From the NCBI GenBank assembly GCA_037013685.1, contig CM072894.1, positions 30,875,529-30,939,528 of the forward strand: a DNA stretch of 64,000 nucleotides, given 5' to 3'. Numbering within the stretch: position 1 is the stretch's first letter; each line of letters starts with the position of its first letter. Below the pieces are notes generated by a model. The model was not told the origin of the DNA, did not search any database, and was given only the letters and a program-made list of their open reading frames with translations. Shown here piece after piece: positions 50,539-61,300 of the stretch. Made by a program: the position numbers and the translations under genes. Source of the DNA: Acridotheres tristis. Its lineage: Eukaryota > Chordata > Aves > Passeriformes > Sturnidae.

Positions 50539-53500
50539 TCTGTTGCTGGGTGGGACTGAGAGGCCTTTTAAACAAAGTCAGTAGCAAGCAAAGCAAAGCA
50601 AAATAAATAGTGCTGATAACTCATGAGGAATCCTCTAATTCCTATCTGATTGATTTGTACTGACTTACCCTCATACACTTGCCAATCATAATTTTCTGAT
50701 TTCAATCCTCAGAAATGTGCTTTGTCTTCACAAAGACAGATCATTAAACAGAGGCAAACAGTAATAAAAATTCCTCATACACAGTACTGTGATTAGGTTA
50801 CATCCTAGAAAAAGCCACTACAACTGAAATTACAGTAATTTAGAATGGGTTTCTGGTGAAAGATTGAAAGGAGAAGCAAGAGACCTGGGGTTTGTTTACC
50901 AGCTTTTGAAGTGGGTAAACTAAATTTTAATAAACCACATCTATGGACCAGTTTATTCCTCTGCCAAACACAGACAATTCCATGCCAATCACAGCTAGTT
51001 GTCCTGAAAATTAGTTAATCTCTGGTCAGAAACACAATTGTGTCCCACAAAGAGAAGAAAATTTTCTCACAGCAGCTACCAGAATGCTAGGTTTTCTGCT
51101 CTGATATTTCAGGATGTCATGGGATTCCTAACATAAACGCTCAAAACAAAAATTACAGTTTCTCATATAATTGAGAATTCATTCTATCTGAAAGGTATCA
51201 AAGGACTGTATGATTCTCTCTTTTAAACTTATACACCTCCAGAACTTGAAGAGGAGCTAAAAGTGAAAAATAATAAAGTTTTTTTTAATACATGCCTGCA
51301 TAAGAAACAAAATTATTTTTAAAGAAAACTATACTAAAAACTACAAGGAATTTATATTAAAAATTCAAAATAATGTTTAATATTCAAATAAATATAATTA
51401 AATTACAAGAAAACAACCTTCAGAGAGCCCAGGTTTTGTTCGGTTAATGACAGCACTCAGGAAACTTTAAGAATCTTAAAGTTTCATCACTTAAATTAAG
51501 AGAGAGCCACTTCAGTGTAATCTCATACAAACAAAAGCCAGAATGAAGTTTTCATTTGTCCTGAACCGAAGTCAGATGCATGGCTGTAACTACTCCTAAC
51601 AACTACATACTTGCCACTCTTTTAATTAAAACAAAACTACAAATAACAATGCTGACACACTCCTAGAGAAAATAAGCTTTACAGTGATGATAAAAACACC
51701 AAAACAGCAAAAGCCTTACTTGCAGCAGTTCAGTCAAAACATGCCAGCCCTGGAGAACTCAGAACCGTAAGAAGTCTTTTCAGTCCAGAAATTCTCTTGA
51801 GTTTATCCAGTGTTTATTTACCAAGCTTTAAAAGTCTGTGGTTAGAAGAACAGAGTTAGCTTTCTACACCCTCCACAGCACCAAAGTCCTGCAGTAACAG
51901 CAGACATGAAGTTTGCTGATAGTTGGGTTTGCTGCTGCTATGTAGTTGCTCAGTACTTGTAAATACAAGCTCTGTGGACAAAGTCCCAAATGACATCACA
52001 GGCAGCTGCTTATTGTTGAGTCTTTATTAACCGACTGTCAAAAAAGAAAAGCGAGGAGGAAAGAAAAGCCCAAACTATCTTCCCTGCAGCACAATTTGCA
52101 TCTTAGTAGGAGTTGCAGTGCTACACATATAAACGCTTCTGTTTACCCAACTGATGTTTTTCTAGAATGAATAAACAGTGTTTGCAGGGAAAGCAAAAAA
52201 GTAAGAAAAAACTTAAACAGCTTCACCACGTGAAGAGCACAGGGAAGGAAGAAAAATAAAAATCACCAGCACTACCTTTTTCACAATTTATCACTGAATT
52301 CTCATAATTCTTTTGTTTGTTCAACAATACGGGTGCAAACTTGCCTTGATTTTAAAGCACAGAGCAGAGGACTTTAATAGGTTGAAATGAAAGTTTCAAC
52401 TCATTCAAAATTTGAAAAGTTACAGAATTACAAACTCTAATCTTTGCAAGATTTAAAACAGCTCAATGCATTGTGAAGAAAACCCTCTTACTTTCCAAAG
52501 ATGAAAATACAAGAAAGCAAGAAACAGCATCAAACAGAGTTATTCACAAGGTGCTAAGGGCATAAATACTGACCTTTCCTTCTCAGAGGGCAGGTCCAGG
52601 ACTAAGAACTGTAGAGCTGAAACACACACTCAACTCCCACCGAGGGATGGGCTACTCGCTGGAGAGCTAGTCCAGCTCCTAATCTGAATCTCTGTCACAG
52701 AGCTCCTGCTGAAAGAGAGGGGCTGGGACTCTGTGCCTTGATTTCTCAGAAGTCAGTCCTTTCAAGTCAGAACTTCAAACGCTGAAAGCACCACCAAGGC
52801 TTGTGACAGACTGAGCTCTCTTATCTGTGCACGTTTCCACACGAAGAGGTTCAATATTGGAAACACCTGGCCACTCACATCTAAACACCCTAAACTGTTC
52901 CACAAACAACAAAACAAGCGAAACTTGAGCTCAGGGATGAGCGGAAGCCAAGTTTTCACTGCTTTTTTAATTGCTACACATGAAAGCCTCAACCCAAATT
53001 CTGCCTGTATTTACAAAGAGAAAACCAATCTTGGGTCAGATCCTCAGTTGCTGTAAATCAGGCTAGATGCAATTACACACCTGAACAAGAGCAGTCAGCT
53101 GCAAGCTGAAATCCTGCTTTTAGCCTGAAAGAGTGCCATTAAAAACATTTGTGTGACCTTAATAACAGAGTGCCTGATTTTCCTGGTGCTTGCCCTGAGT
53201 GGCAGCAATACCCTGCTGACAGTGGTGCTGAGTTCATTGTGGCTGCTCATGTAGGCAATTGCTACCTCTGCCACTTGCTGCCTCGAAAATATAAGTTTGT
53301 ACTTTTGATGGAGATCTTTTGTAAATCCCCTACATTTATTCCTGTGGCTAATCATCCTGTAGCACACAAGAAACACCACACTGTGTAACCCTGGGTTATA
53401 TTTACCTCCCTGGCTCAAACACACAGGACACAGGACTCTTCCATTGCACTCAGCAAGGTTTTATATCTTGCTCATTAAGATCTTGCCAGTTTGATGCAGG

Positions 53501-54586
53501 AAGTCTTCAAAATACTTTGAGGATGAAGTGGGCTATGGGAATAATAAGTAGTAACACATAATATCGAATCAGATCAATTTCAAACCGTAGAGATTTAGTT
53601 CCAGCTCCATAAGTGCCATTTAAGCAAATATGAGCAAGGCCCTGTGCTTGGATATACAGCTCCATAAGACTTCAGCTCTTTCCATGAGTAACCAAGCCAT
53701 AAGATCAGCAGAAGAGTTAGAATTTGCTTAAGTCTGTCACAGATTAATAGTGTGCTTTCTCAGACAAAGGATTAAATTCATTTTTTCACCTGCCATTAGA
53801 AGTAGTTATAAAATTTCAAAACACAGGTTACATTGAAGTTTTCTTGATGAGAAAACTGTCTCTGAGACACTAATGCAGACAAATATATGTAGAAGAAAGG
53901 AAGAGAGTATACAGTCATAAAAGAAGGAGACCACTAGTTTAATTGAAAAAGCCAACTGCTTAATGAAATAAAAAAAGGATGAGCCTTAAGGAAAATTGCA
54001 GTCTGTTCCCAGGAAGAATTTATATTATTTAGTAAAATTTAGCACTTACTAAATTTCCTAGAGCATATTAATGCATTTCCAGCCTAAGGACACCTGAGTG
54101 AGCAGGGCCAGGAGAGCACACACACGACTCACATCTCTCTGGTCAGGCAGCAGTGCAGAGGCACTGACTTGAGTTGCCTGAAAGCAATTTTTTTGAGTTT
54201 TTCAGAAGTGGTGGTTATTGTAAAAATAAATGCACAACAAAACAAGTACTGAGATTTGTGGGTTTAACCAGGGAGTTGTTCTTCCCAAGAGGAGAATTGC
54301 CATGAGGGTGGACAAACAGATTTTGCATTCTTCAAATTACAGCACTTATTAAGGGAGTGGCCATTAGCTCACCCTGTCAGTGCACTTATCCATCTAATTT
54401 CTATTCTAAGTCATAAGATATAGCTGCTGGCTGTGCAGATACAACTTATTTTTGGCAGGAATGCCACGGATTTTGCTAGAACAAAATTAACAGCAGAATT
54501 CAGTCCTTGACTTGATGCAGGTTGAGTGAAAAGATAAAGAAGTCAAAGGCATGAGCTGCAGTCATTTCTCCTGGCCTGATGTGCAG
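50539..54586. other. AT-rich non-coding stretch, no gene seen
   Basis: The interval 51270-51420 is extremely AT-rich with few G or C. Open frames reach only 109 codons (53095-53424, minus, overlapped by a plus frame). Nothing is recognisable as a gene or mobile element. Confidence 0.72.
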
Positions 54587-55374
54587 TAGGCTGAACTGAT
54601 TCTTGTATCTGAAGAAATAATTCAGCTTCGTACTGCCTCATTTTTGATGAGCAGACAGGTAAGATGAGACATTTCAAACTGATCTAAGTACACACAGATA
54701 TTAGAAAAGCCTGTCAATTAACCTCTTGCAATATGGCCAGGATTTCTTAAAGACCTCATGTCTCACACTAACACAAAACCCACACTATTTCAGGTTCACT
54801 GTCCACATTTGACTCTACTTTGTTATTAACTTAGAAAGTTCCTCCTCACTGAAGAACCTAAAACAAGGACATCATCTTGGAAAATGCAATAGTTGGCTGG
54901 GATTGAGTCACCTAACTGCACATTTACTGATGAATGCAGAAACCCCTGAACTTGTGATGTGCTTGCTCACTTCTTACCCCCCCCAGGAGCAGAAAACAAC
55001 TGGGACCCAGGTGTCTCAAGGTTCAGCCTCTCATCACAGACCCCTAAAGCTGCAGCAGAGGTGATCAGCCCCACAGCCTGAAGAGTTAAAAGGCAGGTGG
55101 GAAGAACTAAGAGCATTTTCCCCCAGGGATGTCCCACTCTCCTGAGAGCCCTCTGTGATTCAGGGCAGTTTCAGACAGCCTGCCCATGTAAAAGCCTTGT
55201 TTAACATTCTAACTGCTGCTGGGGCAAGGACAGACAACCTGACAGGCTGAAGAGCAATTTAGTCTAGGGCAAAATTGAAGGACATTAAAATCCTAACATA
55301 ATATGATAGAATATAAATCCTAAACTGTTATATTTTTATCCCACAGTAAATACTGAGATCACTGGAGTGCAAAT
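54587..55374. other. Non-coding stretch with splice-like motifs
   Basis: This interval has a donor-like CAG/GTAAGA at 54656-54661, an eight-C acceptor-like tract ending in AG at 54986, and an AATAAA word at 55372. The combination is discussed in the findings. On its own it does not support a gene call. Confidence 0.5.
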
Positions 55375-55386
55375 AAAAAAAAAAAA
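55375..55386. repeat. Short poly(A) run
   Basis: Twelve A overlapping an AATAAA word at 55372-55377. Simple repeat only. Confidence 0.9.
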
Positions 55387-58300
55387 GTTAAACAAATTGT
55401 AGGCTGCAAAATTTGTCTTCTTTGGAGTTGCACATGGTTAGAAGTATTGAGCTGGTTCCTAAAATATCATGGAAATTTCTCCATTGTTCTGAAGAGCAAA
55501 ATGTTCTTTAAAAATTACTATTATGCTCGCTTTTACCAACACAGTTAAGTATGTCTTACAAAACATTTACCTACAAAAATGTGAGGTGTCACAAATTAAC
55601 ACAGCAAACACTTTCCTGGGGTAGTTGGCCGAGCAGATAAACAACTGGCAAGTTGAAATAAGTGGAGACAATAAAAGGAAGGGTGTGAGAGCAGTAAATG
55701 AATCTCCTCAGATACTCACTATCAAAAACTGGCCTTCAGTTGAAGTAGTTTGATGGGGCTGGTAAGCGTTTGATCACAAAAATAATTTGGTTTTTAACCT
55801 TGCTAGGTGATTTTTCAAAGCTTTTTACCTCCCCTGCATGTCAAGAATAGAGAAAGGGTCCTTAGCAAAGGCAGGTTTTAGTGCTGGAACAAACAATAGC
55901 TCTCTCTTCTGTCACATATATGAATTTAAGCTTCAGAGAAAGCAGCAAATAACGTTTAACAACAGTTACTGCATTCAGGTTGGCCATTCTGCTACATGCA
56001 GGGTTGGGGATATCATCAGTCTGGTTATCCTTGACAGTTGTGCTCTCCATGCCTGGCACTGCCATGCTGCCCTCTCCAAGAGCTCCCAGGCAGCTTCTGT
56101 AACAACCTGTGTGCTCCTCAGTACCTGTCACTCCTGCAGCTAAAAAATATGATAGTCTACCTCCTGGAAGAGCACCTTTATATGGAAACATTTACTCTAG
56201 CTCACATCCCACACTATGGGAAATCCTGTCCTTAAGTGTCAGGATGAAGCTTTGACACCCAATTCTGACACATAGGAAAGAAAGTCTAAAATGAAATGTT
56301 TAATCCAGCCTTTTCAGATGAGCTGAGAGCTAAAATGAGCATATACGATTGTTCCTGCCATAACAGTGATTTGCAATCAATTTCTAAGTCTTTTTCAGTT
56401 CCATAATTTTTGCTTCAGTAAAATTCTATGAAAAGCATTCATTGGAGAAAATTGATAAGATATCTTTAAAGGACATTGCCTTTCACTACAAATTGCCTCA
56501 ATGTAAAATACAATATTAAGCAAATCATAAAAAGTTTGTTTTGAGTGTTTGCCACTTGAAAATGGAAGGAGTAGTCAGAAGCTGGATTTTGGAATTACAC
56601 AGGATCTCAGAAATATTGTAAATAAGGTTACAAAATCTAAGTACATAGGACTGGCTCTCCTTAGTTCTGTCAGTTAAGTCATTTTTCCTTCTTTGCCTTT
56701 CCTGTTGTTTCTGGAATCAAATAATTGATTCAACCACCAGTGACCTTCTCCAGAATTAGTTGAAATCAATGGCATTAGTGGATTCTGGAGCAAGCCCAAA
56801 ACCAATGCATGTTCAAGGGCTTTTGTGTATCCTTAATCACACGTATAAGCCTCTGCAAATTCAGATTCCAGTGGATCCCATCATTTAATCAGTTCTGCAG
56901 TGTTTAACTCCACATACGGACAGGCGTCCCCTGCTGGATATTGAAAGTGGTGTCTATTATGAGGAGAAGGTTATTCCCATAATCTGTTTCTGATGAAAGC
57001 ATGTATTTGTACAGGTGTCAGGGATCCAGCAGGGCTGGCAGCTAATGGGAAGGCTGACTAATTTGCACTCTCCTGCTGCCTCTTCGGACACGTCGCTGTG
57101 TGTCAGCAGCAGAGGTAGTGGCTTGTGAAACACACATTCCTCTGATGCAAGCATCTGGCTTCTTGGCAGCCAAGTTGTGACAGGTTCTGCAGCAGCTGGG
57201 ATGGCCCCGTGCTCTTTCAGATGGTTAAATAGTCTTGTTTTTCAGCCTAGCTGTTTGTTTTCCTGCTGCACTCTTGGATGGAAGCCCATTCGCCCTTTTA
57301 ATCAATGAACTGGCCGTTGGATGGGAGTAATCAGCCACATTTCTGTGCATGTCAGAGCAGAGATTTTTGCCCAGAGATTGCCAGCCCTACAGCCCTGCAC
57401 TCAGCTTAACCTTCCTTAACCCTGTCCTGCTTCATCTTGACACCTAACACACCAAAGGAAGGATTGTCTTCCCAAACTGAGAGCAAACACTGGAATAGCA
57501 TTCTTCATCCCTTAGTCATAGAATTTCCTGGATTTCATAGCTTCTGCTTTGTACAGGAGACAGTATTCAGATCAAATAAGAAATACAATTTATTTCAGAT
57601 GGCTTTATAAACTGTCCTCCCATGTGCATGCACCAGATGGAGATAAGAATCTGGCTGGAAGGTTTAGCCTTACACTGTGTGGCACAGAGGTAACAGCACA
57701 TCAGATCATTAAGGTAAAAAAATCTTCAGAAAAGATTCCATAAATCTGAAATAATTTTTATTTAAATTGCCTTTAAACATATTATGCAAATCCACAACAT
57801 AACAAGCAGTTCCGAGTAATTCCCTCCAATAAACGAACACATGGCACTACCAACACCAAATGTGATAATGCAGTATTAAAAAGGAGGTCTCACAGGGATA
57901 CCACAAAAATCGAAAGCTGTCATCTGCCTCTCAGCCATTTGTAAGCCACCTCCACCTTTTCACTCTAAATGATAATCTGTCTCTCCTTTTTTCCTATGTA
58001 CTGCTGCTTGTGGAGGGAAAATAAGTAATGAGCTGATTTGGATAGGCTACATTTTCCCCTGGCAGGGTTTTACTCTTCACTCTTGTGCTTGCCATATGAA
58101 ACTCTTTTCGTGGGATGCAGCTACTCTTATTTCTACACTCACCAGAAGAGAGAACATACACAAAAAGGCCAATTCCTGCCCCTGCCACAGAGAGAGGAGG
58201 GAACAAATCTTCCTTGCCTTCTCCTTTCATGTGTTCCATTGATGGCTTGATGAGGACCTGGTAACAAGCTGATCAGTCCTATCACCCACTATTTGCCAAA

Positions 58301-61300
58301 TTCACACACTCACACACACATGCTCTTAATCAGTTCTAGTGGCCACAATGATCCCTGTGGAAACAATACATCAATATCACTATGGGCTCCAACCACACCA
58401 GGCCACACATATCCAGAGCGATCATAATCAGCACTCAGCACCACCCTGCCCTAAAGGAAGTAAGAAAACAATAGTCCCAAACCAGTCTGAGATATGTTAC
58501 TATAATTTAAAGTTGTGTTTGGGTCTTTCCATTCCATCTCCAAAGCAGGGCAGGCACGAATTGCTTCCAGCAGATGACTTAGTAAATGAGAGCTGTAACA
58601 ACTTGCCTGGTTTTAATACCATATAATTCCATACTATGGCACACAAATTGATAAAAACCCTGTCATTTTAATGAATTACTATTATCAAGAAGAGGCTATC
58701 TGAAATGCATTGTCAGTGTTCTGGTCTCTTAACACCCATATAATCTGCTGTAAGTTGATCCATGTCACAGGTAAAATGTTCAAGGGTTAAACAGCTTGCT
58801 TAAAGCCCAAGAAAAGAAACCAAACAGATTAAAGTCTAGGAATCACTGCTCCCAGTACTGTCAATGGAGCCCTGGACAATAGCATGAAGTCTTACTCAAA
58901 AGTAACTCAGTTCAAGTCCTCAGTCTCAGCTCCCCTCTGGAAAAAATCCTGGGTTGTAGAAAGCTGTACTAATAAACAGTACACAGACTGGGATCTCAAC
59001 AGTATGCTGTGATTACTTTAAATCTGTGAAATACAACAACTCGTAACAGCTAGCAAGACAATTTTCAGGAGAAGAGACCAAAGTGTCTCTTTGCAAAAAA
59101 GATGATGGAAAAGCACAAAATTATTTTTGTGAGGAGAAAGGTTTCTTAGTCTTCCTTAAAGGAAAGCACCTCCATCCTGTTCCTCTGGATAAAAAAGGAC
59201 AGGTATATCAAACAAAAGCTGTTCTGGATTACCACACTTCCTTCTCCACCACAGTGCTGGAGATTTTATTGCATGCTATAAAGAGAGGAAAAACTCATCT
59301 TGTAGTCATATAAACACAGTGAACAACACAGAATAAGTATCAATTACTTTTGCAAGTTGCAGTGATAGCTTCAAACCCTGAGGATAGCTTCAAATGGTAT
59401 GACAAAGACTTCAGTTAGATTAAAACATCAAAAGCAAACTAGCATTCAAAACCAAACAATTTCGTCTCTGCTGTGGAAGTTACAATAAATTTTCTGAACT
59501 GGCAGATTTCCCTCCTAGCTGTTCAGCTGTTCCTTTCCCACAGGTAAAATAAGTCAATCTGTTTGAGAAGACAATTTGCCACCCAGCTTACTTAATGCCA
59601 CACATTAAAATTAAATGACTGACTAATTTTGTTGTCAAAGAGTTGTTTTAATGGGAATTCATGGTTAAAAGAAACAACCCCAATAGGGAAATAAAATCAC
59701 ATGATGCTGACTTCCATGTGAATTAAATCTAAATAAAATAACTGTCCAACTTTTTGCCTCTTTTTACATGGACCTTTTCTCAAATCCTTCAACAGGTCCC
59801 TGCATATATGTCAGTCCCTGTCTCCTTTAATCCCATGATCCAACTTTGGCTCAGTGATGTTAGTATAAACACAAACATGACTAACAGAAAACAGAATATC
59901 TGTGATAAATCTTTTCTCATCTGGAATTGAACATGATAAATTCTTGTAGCATACTAGCACGCCAATGTGGCTGCATTTTCCATTACCCTTGTCCTAATAT
60001 TAGTGGCTGTGGAAAGTGTGTGGCAGTGCTGGTGCTGGGTGTATTCACACAGTGCTGTGCAAGGCCTTGCAGAGACATTTGAAGCAGCTTTAAATAAGTT
60101 ACTTTGGTTCTGGAAAGCAATGTGGCCACGTTAGGTCTCTGCATGGAGCCCAGCACAGGAAATACCCTCGGCAGAAACCCATGGGAGCGTTACAGCCCTG
60201 CCCCAGCCCAGCGAGCAGGTTCAGAGCCAGCTCAGCATCTCCACACAACACTGCCCTACAACCACAGATTATTAAAAGGGTTCATTTTGCTTTCAGAAAA
60301 AGGCAGGAAAATTCTTTATTTTCACAGTGTAAGTCACAAGCTGAAAATGCTTTTCTAGTCGTGGTGTGAGCTCATTTGATTCGTCCTAGAACACCATTCT
60401 TAGCTGAAAGAATAAAAGTCTCTCTGAGGTTGAGTGCCACGTTTGAAGTGGTCTGTGGGAGCATGAAGCAAGCTTCACCCTTGCATTTTGATCAAATGAA
60501 GGGCTAAGGCTCAGGCCACTTCACTGCCTGGGAAGGAGCAGAAACCTGAGTGCACACTGCCCAGTGCTCTGGGGTCTGCTCCACGTTCCCTTGATTTCAA
60601 AGCAACTCAGGTGAGCAACCCAACCTGTTTTCAAAGGCTAAGTGCCATTCTTAGCTTTCATACACTCGAGGATATACATGCATTAATAACAGGGATTAGC
60701 TGTCACTAGCCAGAACCACTTGTTTATAATATTTGAAATATCCTGAAAATATGAAGCCTTTACAATTTTAACATAGATACTCTTGCTCTATTTTATGTTC
60801 CAGGTAGCTTTGCCAAACGATTTGGGTCAAGTCTTGTGTGTTGAGCTAGAGGTCAGTCATGACAGACACCTGGAACAGCTTCTCTGATGTCTGCCCTGCC
60901 CTGTTGTTGTTTCCTCATCCCTCCAAAATTACAGATTCAGCAGTTCTCAGCATGCAGAAGTGCATCTTACTCTATATGAGTGGGTGTTATCTGCTAGTTT
61001 TCTTTATATGATGCCACAGGTAAATGAAGAATTTAAAATAATTTTAAATAAGGCCCATTGTGCACATTGTCTCCATTTAATTTCAGAGCTCTTCCAAATA
61101 TCCCAGAAGTTTGGAAAATAAAAATTTCTGTTGTGCTCTGGCTTTGGCACGTGTCTTTTAACAGATGGAAATTATTGTTATGTAGCCTTAGGTCATATCA
61201 GGATCTCTTTTTGTTTCTGTAATGAGGCCCTATTAATACCTAGGACTTTCTGCCACTCAAAGGATTTTAAAACATCAAGAATTCAGCCAGAACTGTAATG

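Noticed and set aside
57515..57540. TCATAGAAT octamer as another CR1 tail
   Set aside because: The following bases do not continue into CR1 sequence on either strand.
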